Shown here piece by piece: positions 17,750 through 25,743 of a stretch of DNA of 64,000 bases. Below the pieces are notes generated by a model. That model made no database searches, was not told where the DNA came from, and worked only from the letters and a program-made list of their open reading frames with translations. The position numbers and the translations under genes were made by a program. The DNA is from an uncultured Lachnospiraceae bacterium (GTDB lineage: Bacteria > Bacillota > Clostridia > Lachnospirales > Lachnospiraceae), in contig UQLY01000010.1 in the NCBI GenBank assembly GCA_900542015.1, forward strand, positions 1 to 64,000, read 5' to 3'. Within the stretch, counting starts at the first letter, position 1, and every line of letters starts with the position of its first letter.

Positions 17750-19633
17750 ATGGAAAATGAAAGGAACGCTGCGGCGACGGACAAACAGGACCGGATCGCC
17801 GCTTTACAGGAACTGATTATCCGGTTGAAACAGGAGAGCCGCGACGTAGAGTTTTCCGCGTATCTGGATAAGATGTGGAATGATGTGAAGATTGCCGAAA
17901 ACTCGGTTTCCCAACTGGAACGGCTGTTGGAGCAGAATTACCAATTATATCAAAGAAGGATGGCGGCGCGGCAAATGCAGCCGCAGGGGTATCCCCAGGG
18001 GTATGTGCAGCCCGCGCCTCAAGGCGCACCGCAGGGATCTGTGCAGACTGCGCCTCAGGGGGCACCGCAGGGATATGTGCAGCCCGCGCCCCAAGGCACA
18101 CCGCAGGGATATGTGCAGTCTGCGCCTCAGAGCGTACAGCAGTCCTATCCGCAGCCTGCGCCCCAGAGCGCGCAGCCGCAGCAGTCGGTGGAATTTAAAA
18201 TCGGCACTATGATTTTCAGCGTGCTTGGCATCGTGTTTTTGCTGGTCGCGTTTGTTACCTTTGGCTTAAATTATTTAAATAACGTGTTGCAGGGCGTCTT
18301 CCTTTACGGAATTGCCATTGCGGTACTGGCGTTTTCAGAGCTGTTTCTGGCAAAAAGGCTGGAGAAGTTTTCTTATTGTATAACAGGGCTTGGGATCAGC
18401 AGCATCTATATCACGACGATTTTGAATGACAGGTACTTAAAAGCGTTCCCGGGCTGGGCGGCGCTTCTGATTACGATGGCGGTTACAGCGTTCCTCTTCT
18501 ATTTAAGCAGGAAAAAGGATTCGGGCATGATCCGGATTATCTGCCTGATCGGCTGTTTCGTTTCCCTGGCTCCGGTTCATGATATGGGAGGCGTGATCGG
18601 TTTTTTACTTCCGGCGGTCTTTATCTTTCTTGTAAATCTGGCGGGCGTGTACTATCCGGTTAAGAAAAGCTGCATAGCGGCGGACGTGGTGCAATATGTG
18701 TGCAGTACGGTGCTGGTTTTTTATCTGACCGTTTGGCAGGCGGAGGCGGATCTTGCGATGTGGATGCCGTTTATTCTGATCTGCTCCCAAATTCTGACGC
18801 TGCATCTGTTGTATTACAGATCCCGGGAAGAAATGGAATACTGCGTTTTATATTTCGTGATTCATTCCATATCCCTGATCTGCCTTTTGTGTGCGGGCGG
18901 CGGAGAAAAGTGGCTGCATTTTAGCGTCATCGGAGTAATTGCTTTCTATGCTGCGCTTACGGCGCTGTTTTGGAAGAAAAAGCTGCGCTTTGCGCCGTAC
19001 TTATATGCCGCTCTCTATTGTATCCTTGTGTACCTGTTTTCGGGAGAGGCGTTCTGGGCGACGCTGTTTTGTCTGGTGGTATTTGCCGTCAACAAGGGAT
19101 GCAGCAGGTTTTATAAGGAATTTCCGGTTCCCGACGCGGTCTATACGATGCTTGCGGCAATCGGCGTATGCTGTTTTGCAAGAGACGGGGAAGTGCAGTT
19201 TTTAGGATATATCTTTGCGGTTACCATTCTGCTTTCCTGCATTTTTGTCAACCGGTACAAAAAATATCACATTTTTACGTCGCTGACCTTTGGCTGGCTG
19301 TTTTTGCTTACGGAGGGTTTCCAGCCGTTTCTTTGCAGCATTTTAATCTGCGTGCTGGCGGCTGTGGCAATCGGCGTGGGATTTTATGGGAAGGATAAGA
19401 GCATCCGGATCTACGGACTTTCCCTGATGGTCTTTGTGGCGCTTAAAATGGTTATTTATGATTTTTACGAATCCTCCGCATTTATGAGGATTATGGTATT
19501 TTTCGTTGTGGGTCTGGTTATTTTGGGCGTTTCGCTTTTGTATATCTTTCTGGAAAAGAAGCTGAAAGAGCAAAAGCAGGCGGATCTGCAGGGAACTGTA
19601 GGCAAATCGGCGGGGACGGAATTGAATTTGTAA
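17750..19633 (+). CDS. DUF2339-type multi-spanning membrane protein
   Basis: The 627-aa protein begins with a coiled-coil of about 75 residues, followed by a Pro/Gln-rich repeat region (about residues 77-145, PQGYVQPAPQG units) and then more than a dozen closely packed transmembrane helices (from about residue 150). This architecture matches DUF2339 predicted membrane proteins of unknown function. GAGGGGA precedes the ATG. It follows the GGDEF-EAL gene with a 2-base gap, so the pair is probably cotranslated; a role in the envelope under c-di-GMP control is only a guess. Confidence 0.8.
   Translation: MENERNAAATDKQDRIAALQELIIRLKQESRDVEFSAYLDKMWNDVKIAENSVSQLERLLEQNYQLYQRRMAARQMQPQGYPQGYVQPAPQGAPQGSVQTAPQGAPQGYVQPAPQGTPQGYVQSAPQSVQQSYPQPAPQSAQPQQSVEFKIGTMIFSVLGIVFLLVAFVTFGLNYLNNVLQGVFLYGIAIAVLAFSELFLAKRLEKFSYCITGLGISSIYITTILNDRYLKAFPGWAALLITMAVTAFLFYLSRKKDSGMIRIICLIGCFVSLAPVHDMGGVIGFLLPAVFIFLVNLAGVYYPVKKSCIAADVVQYVCSTVLVFYLTVWQAEADLAMWMPFILICSQILTLHLLYYRSREEMEYCVLYFVIHSISLICLLCAGGGEKWLHFSVIGVIAFYAALTALFWKKKLRFAPYLYAALYCILVYLFSGEAFWATLFCLVVFAVNKGCSRFYKEFPVPDAVYTMLAAIGVCCFARDGEVQFLGYIFAVTILLSCIFVNRYKKYHIFTSLTFGWLFLLTEGFQPFLCSILICVLAAVAIGVGFYGKDKSIRIYGLSLMVFVALKMVIYDFYESSAFMRIMVFFVVGLVILGVSLLYIFLEKKLKEQKQADLQGTVGKSAGTELNL
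18005..18148 (+). repeat. 36-bp coding tandem repeat (four units)
   Basis: Units beginning GTGCAG start at 18005, 18041, 18077 and 18113, a strict 36-bp period encoding VQ(P/T/S)APQG(A/T)PQG(S/Y); the last unit is degenerate. They form the flexible linker of the DUF2339 protein. The DNA-level similarity suggests recent expansion by slippage or unequal crossing over. Confidence 0.9.
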
Positions 19634-19650
19634 AAATAGTATGATAGAAT
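19622..19650 (+). promoter_or_regulatory. Possible glnS promoter
   Basis: TTGAAT (19622-19627) and TAGAAT (19645-19650) are 17 bp apart and overlap the end of the DUF2339 gene. A small GCGGAT-TG-ATCCGC hairpin lies between it and the glnS ribosome site. No T-box motif is visible in the short leader. Confidence 0.4.
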
Positions 19651-19697
19651 AATGCTAATTTAGGCGGATTGATCCGCGTTTCTTGGGAGCTGACAAA

Positions 19698-21374
19698 ATG
19701 GAAAATGAAAAAGTGACAAAAAATTTTATTGAACAGGAAATTGAGAAGGATCTTGCGGAAGGCGTTTATGATACCGTGCATACCCGTTTCCCGCCCGAGC
19801 CCAACGGTTATCTGCATATCGGACATGCCAAAAGCATTATTTTGAATTACGGACTTGCCAAAGAATACGGCGGCAAGTTTAATATGAGATTTGACGATAC
19901 AAACCCCACGAAGGAAAAAAGTGAATTTGTGGAATCCATTCTTGCCGATATTAAATGGCTGGGAGCGGATTGGGAGGACAGGCTGTTTTTTGCCTCCAAT
20001 TATTTTGACCAGATGTATGAGGCTGCGGTAAAGCTGATTAAAAAGGGAAAAGCGTATGTTTCCGATTTGTCTGCGGATGAAATCAGGGAATACAGGGGTA
20101 CGCTGACGGAACCGGGCAGGAAAGACCCTTATTCCGACCGTTCGGTAGAAGAGAATCTGGAACTGTTTGAAAATATGAAGGCGGGGATGTATCCCGACGG
20201 CAGCAAGGTGCTTCGCGCCAGAATCGATATGGCTTCTTCCAATATCAACATGAGGGACCCGATTCTTTATCGTGTGGCGCATATGTCCCATCATAATACG
20301 GGAGATAAATGGTGCATTTATCCGATGTATGATTTTGCCCATCCTATTGAGGACGCCATCGAAGGGATCACGCATTCCATCTGTACGCTGGAATTTGAGG
20401 ACCACAGACCTTTGTATGACTGGGTTGTCAGGGAACTGGAATATCCGCACCCGCCCAGACAGATTGAGTTTGCCAAAATGTATCTGACCAATGTGGTAAC
20501 GGGCAAACGGTATATTAAAAAATTGGTGGAAGACGGGATCGTAGACGGCTGGGATGATCCGAGGCTGGTATCGATCGCGGCGCTTCGTAGGAGAGGCTAT
20601 ACGCCCGAATCCATCAAAATGTTTGTAGAGCTTTGCGGTATCTCCAAGGCAAACTCCTCCGCGGACTATGCGATGTTGGAGTATTGTCTGAGAGAGGATC
20701 TGAAATTAAAGAGAAGCCGTATGATGGCGGTGCTTGATCCGATCAGGCTGGTCATCGACAATTATCCCGAAGGGCAGACAGAAATGTTGGAGGCGGCTAA
20801 CAATATGGAGAATCCCGAGCTGGGGACTCATCAGGTTCCTTTTGAAAGGGAACTCTATATAGAGCGCGAGGACTTTATGGAGGAGCCGCCCAAAAAGTAT
20901 TTCCGCCTGTTTCCGGGCAATGAAGTGCGCCTGATGCACGCTTATTTTGTAAAATGCGTCGGCTTTGAAAAGGATGAAAACGGGAAGGTTACGGTCGTGC
21001 ATTGTACCTATGATCCCGAGACGAAGGCGGGAAGCGGCTTTACCGGAAGGAAAGTAAAGGGCACCATCCATTGGGTTCCGGTACACTCCGCCGTGGAAGC
21101 GCAGGTGCGTTTGTATGAAAACATCATCGATGAAGAGAAGGGCGTATATAATGAAGAGGACGGAAGCCTGAACCTGAATCCCAATTCTTTGACAGTGCTG
21201 GATCATTGCTTTATTGAGCCGGCGATTGCGGGAGCGAAGGCGTATGACAGCTTCCAGTTTGTGAGAAACGGATTTTTCTGCGTGGACTATAAGGATACGA
21301 CCGAGGAACGACTGGTATTTAACAGAATCGTTTCCCTGAAAAGCTCCTTTAAGCTTCCGAAAAATAACGATTGA
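19698..21374 (+). CDS. glnS: Glutaminyl-tRNA synthetase
   Basis: The 558-aa class I enzyme charges tRNA-Gln. It shows PPEPNGYLHIGHAKS (HIGH at 40-43), the Rossmann fold and the C-terminal anticodon-binding beta-barrels (PNSLTVLDHCFIEP). The segment at the usual MSKRK position reads TGKRY (residues 268-272), so the canonical KMSKS-type loop is altered; Lys270 is kept. The start ATG follows GGGAGCTGA; an in-frame TTG five codons upstream overlaps that site. A genome with GlnRS may use it alongside or instead of the GatCAB amidotransferase route; no gat genes are in the window. Confidence 0.95.
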   Translation: MENEKVTKNFIEQEIEKDLAEGVYDTVHTRFPPEPNGYLHIGHAKSIILNYGLAKEYGGKFNMRFDDTNPTKEKSEFVESILADIKWLGADWEDRLFFASNYFDQMYEAAVKLIKKGKAYVSDLSADEIREYRGTLTEPGRKDPYSDRSVEENLELFENMKAGMYPDGSKVLRARIDMASSNINMRDPILYRVAHMSHHNTGDKWCIYPMYDFAHPIEDAIEGITHSICTLEFEDHRPLYDWVVRELEYPHPPRQIEFAKMYLTNVVTGKRYIKKLVEDGIVDGWDDPRLVSIAALRRRGYTPESIKMFVELCGISKANSSADYAMLEYCLREDLKLKRSRMMAVLDPIRLVIDNYPEGQTEMLEAANNMENPELGTHQVPFERELYIEREDFMEEPPKKYFRLFPGNEVRLMHAYFVKCVGFEKDENGKVTVVHCTYDPETKAGSGFTGRKVKGTIHWVPVHSAVEAQVRLYENIIDEEKGVYNEEDGSLNLNPNSLTVLDHCFIEPAIAGAKAYDSFQFVRNGFFCVDYKDTTEERLVFNRIVSLKSSFKLPKNND

Positions 21375-21398
21375 TGAATGTAGAATTGGAGAGAGCGG

Positions 21399-22271
21399 AT
21401 GGATAACAATTTACTGTCCGGATTGGGTGATCTGGGACTTAGCGATTTGGAAGGGTTGGAAATTTATAATTCGCCCAAAAAGGACGAAAAGGAGAATGCC
21501 GGAAAACAGGCGATGAAAGCGGAAGTGCGGGAAGAGGATATGGTATTTGACAAAAGCTATACCTGCCCCGTCTGCGATAAGGCGTTTAAGAGTAAAATCG
21601 TGCGCGCCGGCAAGGCAAAGGCTTTGGGCTCCGATCAGGATTTAAGACCCAGATATGAAGGGATCGACGTGCAAAAATATGATATTACCGCATGTCCCTA
21701 CTGCGGATACGCCGCACTGGAAAAAAGCTTTCCCTATCTGACGGCAAGCCAGAGAAAGGCGATCAAAGAAAATATCTGCAGCAGCTTCAAGCCCCGGACG
21801 GTTGACCCGGAGAAGAAGATCTATACCTATCAGGAGGCGCTGGAGCGGCACAAGCTTGCTTTGGTCAACGCCATCGTCATACGCGCCAAGGACAGCGACA
21901 AGGCTTATATCTGTTTAAAAACCGGCTGGCTTTTGCGCGGCGAAACAGAGACCTTTGATCCGAATGCCGCGGATTATGCGAAAAAGAAGCATGAGAACGA
22001 CAGCGCGGAGGATCAGTTTTTGAGAAACGCCTACGACGGCTTTATCAAGGCGCGGGCGGGAGAGTCGTTCCCGATCTGCGGAATGGACAGTATGACCATT
22101 GACTATCTGTTGTCGGCGCTCGCCATCCGTTTTGGAGAATATGAGACGGCGGCGAAGCTGTTAGGCGGGATCATAACCTCCAGGACGGCAAATTCCAGAA
22201 TGAAGGACAGAGCCCATGACCTGAAGGACGTCCTGTTGGAAAAGCTCAAGGAAAGAAAGGCAAATGAATGA
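21399..22271 (+). CDS. DUF2225 protein with zinc-type cysteine motifs
   Basis: The 290-aa soluble protein has two cysteine pairs, YTCPVCDKAF (about residue 56) and ITACPYCGYAALEKSF (about 98), consistent with one bound metal, then a helical TPR-like C-terminus. It matches DUF2225, an uncharacterised family common in Clostridia. GGAGAG precedes the ATG. Its stop overlaps the start of the MocR regulator by 8 bases, so the two are translationally coupled. Confidence 0.85.
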   Translation: MDNNLLSGLGDLGLSDLEGLEIYNSPKKDEKENAGKQAMKAEVREEDMVFDKSYTCPVCDKAFKSKIVRAGKAKALGSDQDLRPRYEGIDVQKYDITACPYCGYAALEKSFPYLTASQRKAIKENICSSFKPRTVDPEKKIYTYQEALERHKLALVNAIVIRAKDSDKAYICLKTGWLLRGETETFDPNAADYAKKKHENDSAEDQFLRNAYDGFIKARAGESFPICGMDSMTIDYLLSALAIRFGEYETAAKLLGGIITSRTANSRMKDRAHDLKDVLLEKLKERKANE

Positions 22272-23706
22272 ATTGACGATTCCTTTAGAGGAAAACAGTA
22301 AGGAACCATTATACCAGCAGATTTATCATTATATGAAAAACGAGATCCGAAAGGGAAGTCTGCCCGCGGGGCAGAAGCTTCCCTCTACCCGTGCCCTGGC
22401 GCAGCATTTACAGATTTCCAGGAGCACGGTGGATTTTGCCTATGGACAGCTCTTATCGGAGGGATATATCGAATCGGTCCCCTATAAGGGTCATTTTGTT
22501 TGTGAGATTACACGGCTTTATCAGCAGATCGGGCTGATCAGCGAAGAAAAAGAACCGACGAAGACAAAACCGGCGGCGTTTGATTTTTCGCCCAACAGCG
22601 TCGATATCACGGAATTTCCTTTCGATACATGGAGAAAGATTTCCAAAAACGTGTTTGCAGACGAGGATAAAAGCATTTTTGAAATGGGCACGCCCAAAGG
22701 AGATTTGCGGCTGCGGGAGACCATCTGCAGCTATCTGCACAGCAGCCGCGGCGTGGAATGCGCGCCGTCGCAGATCATTGTCGGGGCGGGCAATGATTAT
22801 CTGTTAATGCTGTTGCAGAAAATCCTTGGAACCGGGAGGAAGGCGGCTGTGGAAAATCCCGCCTATATGCGTGCGGCGAGGATATTTGCGTCGGGAGGCT
22901 ATGAGGTAGCGCCGATCGGATTGGACGAAAACGGGATGAGAATTGACAAACTGCGGGAGAGCGGAGCGCAGATCGCGTATATTACGCCGTCCCATCAGTT
23001 TCCCACAGGCGTGATTATGCCCATCGGAAGGAGAATGGAAATCCTTGCCTGGGCGAGAGAGCGGGAGGACCGCTATATCATCGAAGATGATTACGACAGT
23101 GAATTCAGGTATAAGGGAATGCCGATTCCGTCCATGCAGGCGTCGGATGAAAGCGGAAAGGTGGTCTATCTGGGAACCTTTTCAAAATCCATTGCTCCGG
23201 CGATCCGTGTCAGTTATATGGTGCTTCCCAAGGAGCTTTTACGGATTTATGAGGAAAAACTCTGGTTTGTTTCCTCCACCGTTTCCAGAATCGATCAGGC
23301 GATTTTATATCATTTTATCGAGGACGGGCACTTTGAGCGGTATCTGAATAAAATGCGTAAGGTATATAAAGGAAAACATGATTTGATCATGGAGCGGCTG
23401 CGTCCCTTTCAGGAAGCATTTCGGATACGGGGAGAATACGCGGGGCTGCATGTGCTGTTGGAGGACCGGAGAGGGTACAGCGAAGAAAAGCTGTTAGAGC
23501 TGGCAAAAGGAGCGGACTGCCGGGTGTACGGCATGAGCGACTATCTGATCGGAAGCCGGGAAACCGGTCAGGGTACGCCCCGGGGTGCGGAGCCCGACGC
23601 CGTATGCAACATGGCGCCTGCGACGGTCATCATCGGTTACGCCGCGCTGACGGAGGAACAGATCATAGAAGGAACCGAAAGATTAAAAAAAGTGTGGCAG
23701 ATATGA
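22264..23706 (+). CDS. MocR/PdxR-type regulator (GntR HTH + aminotransferase-like domain)
   Basis: The 480-aa protein joins a GntR winged helix (residues about 12-80; PLYQQIYHYMKNEIRKGSLP, LPSTRALAQHLQISRSTVD) to a class I aminotransferase fold that binds PLP. The PLP lysine motif is YLGTFSKSIAPAIRVSYMV, and IIEDDYDSEFRY supplies the cofactor aspartate. Family members regulate vitamin B6, GABA or amino-acid genes. No pdxST or gab genes are adjacent, so the regulon is unknown. It overlaps the DUF2225 stop codon, and its 3' end forms a terminator hairpin. Confidence 0.9.
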   Translation: MNELTIPLEENSKEPLYQQIYHYMKNEIRKGSLPAGQKLPSTRALAQHLQISRSTVDFAYGQLLSEGYIESVPYKGHFVCEITRLYQQIGLISEEKEPTKTKPAAFDFSPNSVDITEFPFDTWRKISKNVFADEDKSIFEMGTPKGDLRLRETICSYLHSSRGVECAPSQIIVGAGNDYLLMLLQKILGTGRKAAVENPAYMRAARIFASGGYEVAPIGLDENGMRIDKLRESGAQIAYITPSHQFPTGVIMPIGRRMEILAWAREREDRYIIEDDYDSEFRYKGMPIPSMQASDESGKVVYLGTFSKSIAPAIRVSYMVLPKELLRIYEEKLWFVSSTVSRIDQAILYHFIEDGHFERYLNKMRKVYKGKHDLIMERLRPFQEAFRIRGEYAGLHVLLEDRRGYSEEKLLELAKGADCRVYGMSDYLIGSRETGQGTPRGAEPDAVCNMAPATVIIGYAALTEEQIIEGTERLKKVWQI

Positions 23707-23730
23707 GTTGTCAAAATCTGCCGCACTTTT
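23688..23730. terminator. Bidirectional terminator between the MocR and acidic-protein genes
   Basis: AAAAGTGTGGCAGAT (23688-23702) pairs with ATCTGCCGCACTTTT (23716-23730) with one G-U position. A-rich and T-rich flanks on both sides allow termination of both convergent genes. It includes the last codons and stop of the MocR gene. Confidence 0.75.
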
Positions 23731-23787
23731 ATGTCTGCCGGACGCCGGTTTTCCGTTTGCGGGAAGCCGGATTTTATTCTTTGCCGA

Positions 23788-24135
23788 TTATTCTTCGTCG
23801 ATGGGAGTCTCGTCTTCGATTTCTTCGTCCTCGTCGTCGAAAAATTCTTCCACCGAATTCATGTCGTCCAAAGTGACGTCTTTTTCGGGAGCGGTCTCTT
23901 CCGTATTGTCAACGGCGGACGCATCGAAATGAAGGGGAACATAATTGCGCTGGGACGAAGCGTCGGATGCGGAGGAAAGTTCGTCTTCATCTTCAAAGCC
24001 GTCGAAGTCTTCGTCATCATCGTCGTCTTCGTCAAAAAATTCTTTGTCCTTTTTCTGAAGGTAATAATATGTGCCTGCCGCTGCCGCGCCGATTGCCGCG
24101 CCGAGTAATAATATGTTTCTGACTTTTTTTGCCAT
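23788..24135 (-). CDS. Small anchored protein with strongly acidic tail
   Basis: The 115-aa protein has one N-terminal hydrophobic helix (about residues 7-24, ILLLGAAIGAAAAGTYYYL) followed by KKDKEFF and a tail dominated by Asp/Glu. It may be a signal-anchored surface protein or an inner-face anchor; the basic residues just before the helix leave the topology open. The start at MAKKVRN follows AAGGAGAT; a GTG that would add seven residues lies inside the ribosome site. No domain is recognised. Confidence 0.65.
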   Translation of the reverse strand: MAKKVRNILLLGAAIGAAAAGTYYYLQKKDKEFFDEDDDDDEDFDGFEDEDELSSASDASSQRNYVPLHFDASAVDNTEETAPEKDVTLDDMNSVEEFFDDEDEEIEDETPIDEE

Positions 24136-24216
24136 AGTCTGGAAATCTCCTTTCACGTAACCATACTGATAGATAATGTTATTTTAAAATAAAACGTGTA
24201 GGAAAACAAGTGGATA

Positions 24217-24245
24217 TTGCAATGCTTTTTTTGCTATGGTAAGAT
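24217..24245 (+). promoter_or_regulatory. Promoter of the TetR / flavoprotein operon
   Basis: TTGCAA (24217-24222) and TAAGAT (24240-24245) are 17 bp apart and 31 bases before the TetR start. The region lies between divergent genes, so the TetR protein may act here. Confidence 0.55.
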
Positions 24246-24276
24246 TATTTTCGATTAGAAGTAAAGGAATCTGCAT

Positions 24277-24903
24277 ATGAACGACAAATTTTTTGATTTA
24301 AAAAAAGAAAAGCAGGATCGGATGATTAACGGAGCGCTCAAAATCTTTGCCTTAAACGGCTACCAGAAGGCGAGCACCGACGATATCGTAAAGGAAGCGG
24401 GGATATCCAAGGGGCTGTTGTTCCATTACTTCGGTTCTAAGGCGGGCTTGTATATTTTTGTGTATGAATATAGCGCGAGATATATGTCCATGGAGCTGCA
24501 AAGGGCGGTTTCTTTAAGAGAAAAGGATTTGTTCCGCCTGCTTTCCCAGGTGGAGGATGCAAAGAATGTATTGCTCCGCAATTATCCCTATATGCAAAAA
24601 TTTTTGCTGACCCATGAGGAAATACAGGATGAGGAGATCAGAAAAGAGATAGAGGATTATACGGTTCTGGTGCCCGAAGCGATGCAGGAGGTCATGGAAA
24701 GAGCTGATTTTGACAGGATTTGCCCGGATGTGGACAGGGATCTTCTGGTGCGTTCCATGCAATATGTGACCAGAGGATTGATGGAAACGGCTTTGACTGA
24801 AAACATGGACGCCGGGACGGCGCATAAAGAGGCGAAGGACTTTTATGAAATGATGCGTCATAAATTTACAAAGGCGGAATATTTGGAGGAGGATGAAGCA
24901 TGA
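24277..24903 (+). CDS. TetR-family regulator paired with a flavoprotein
   Basis: The 208-aa protein has a TetR HTH (residues about 12-55; RMINGALKIFALNGYQKAST, AGISKGLLFHYFGSKAGLY) and a helical C-terminus. Its stop overlaps the start of the flavoprotein gene (ATGA), so both are made from one transcript and the regulator presumably controls its own operon in response to a redox-active or electrophilic compound. The ligand is unknown. Confidence 0.88.
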   Translation: MNDKFFDLKKEKQDRMINGALKIFALNGYQKASTDDIVKEAGISKGLLFHYFGSKAGLYIFVYEYSARYMSMELQRAVSLREKDLFRLLSQVEDAKNVLLRNYPYMQKFLLTHEEIQDEEIRKEIEDYTVLVPEAMQEVMERADFDRICPDVDRDLLVRSMQYVTRGLMETALTENMDAGTAHKEAKDFYEMMRHKFTKAEYLEEDEA

Positions 24904-25523
24904 AGGTATTATTGTTAAACGGAAGCTCAAATCAAAAGGGATGTACCTATACGGCGCTGTCCGAGGCGGCGAAGGTATTGGAAGAGGAAGGAATTGAAAC
25001 GGAAATCGTACAGCTCGGAGGCGGACCGGTCAGAGACTGTATCGGCTGCGGCGGCTGCGCGGCGGGAAACGGCTGCGTATTCGGCGACGATGCGGTCAAT
25101 GAAATCGTAAAAAAGGCAAAGGAATGCGACGGCTTTGTATTCGGAACGCCGGTGTATTACGCGCACCCTTCGGGACGGGTGCTCTCGGCGTTAGACAGAA
25201 TGTTTTATTCCGGCAAAAAGGCGTTTGTACATAAGCCGGGATTCGCGGTGGCTTCCGCAAGAAGGGCTGGCACGACCGCAAGTATCGATGTGCTGCAAAA
25301 GTACTTTACAATTTCCGAGATGCCCATTGCATCCTCCAGCTACTGGACCATGGTGCACGGAAGCAGACCGGAAGAAGTATTGCAGGATGAAGAGGGCTTG
25401 CAGACGATGAGAAACGCCGCGAGAAACCTCGCATGGCTGATGAAATGTATCGCCCTCGGAAAAGCAAACGGGGTGGAGCCCCCTGCCTCTGAGAACGGGG
25501 CAAGAACGAATTTCATCAGGTAA
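24900..25523 (+). CDS. Flavodoxin-fold iron-sulfur flavoprotein / NAD(P)H oxidoreductase
   Basis: The 207-aa protein starts MKVLLLNGSSNQKGCTYTAL, the FMN phosphate-binding loop of NADPH-dependent FMN reductases, and carries CIGCGGCAAGNGC at about residues 47-59, a compact cysteine cluster as in iron-sulfur flavoproteins. FGTPVYYAHPSG is the second FMN contact. It likely reduces quinones, nitro compounds or similar in the cytoplasm. It overlaps the preceding TetR gene by 4 bases, which suggests induction by its substrate. Confidence 0.87.
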   Translation: MKVLLLNGSSNQKGCTYTALSEAAKVLEEEGIETEIVQLGGGPVRDCIGCGGCAAGNGCVFGDDAVNEIVKKAKECDGFVFGTPVYYAHPSGRVLSALDRMFYSGKKAFVHKPGFAVASARRAGTTASIDVLQKYFTISEMPIASSSYWTMVHGSRPEEVLQDEEGLQTMRNAARNLAWLMKCIALGKANGVEPPASENGARTNFIR

Positions 25524-25542
25524 TGAAAAGAATAGAGAAACT

Positions 25543-25588
25543 AAAATGTCGGTTATGAAGTTTTCAGTAAATATTAACCGGCATTTTT
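25543..25588 (+). terminator. Intrinsic terminator after the flavoprotein gene
   Basis: AAAATGTCGGTTA (25543-25555) pairs with TAACCGGCATTTTT (25574-25587) with one G-U pair, and the T-run ends the right arm. Confidence 0.75.
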
Positions 25589-25644
25589 GTGCATATGGAG
25601 AGAAAATGTTTCAACAGTTGATTTTTTTGCAAAATAATATTTTA

Positions 25645-25673
25645 GTGACAAATTAGGGAATACTGTTTATAAT
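25645..25673 (+). promoter_or_regulatory. Promoter of the AAA+ ATPase gene
   Basis: GTGACA (25645-25650) and TATAAT (25668-25673), spaced 17 bp. Transcription would start near 25680, just before a palindrome, so the mRNA would begin with a hairpin. Confidence 0.65.
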
Positions 25674-25686
25674 AAAACAAATCGTG

Positions 25687-25721
25687 TTCCCAAAAATCTT
25701 TTTTAAAAAAAGTTTTGGGAA
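25687..25721 (+). promoter_or_regulatory. 5'-UTR hairpin before the AAA+ ATPase gene
   Basis: TTCCCAAAA (25687-25695) pairs perfectly with TTTTGGGAA (25713-25721), with an inner T/A-rich stem. It lies between the predicted transcription start and the ribosome site AAAGGGGGG, and might stabilise the mRNA or act as an operator. Confidence 0.55.
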
Positions 25722-25743
25722 TAGAAGAAAGGGGGGGCTTTGG

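Noticed and set aside
18005..18148. 36-bp periodic repeat that resembles a CRISPR array in period
   Set aside because: The units are directly adjacent without spacers and lie in frame in a gene, so it is a coding tandem repeat.
19518..20450. 310-codon antisense frame over glnS
   Set aside because: Shadow of the glnS coding strand; no domain, and it runs through two genes.
25687..25721. Insertion-sequence terminal repeat upstream of the AAA+ gene
   Set aside because: No transposase frame or second terminal repeat was found; a transcript-start hairpin is simpler.
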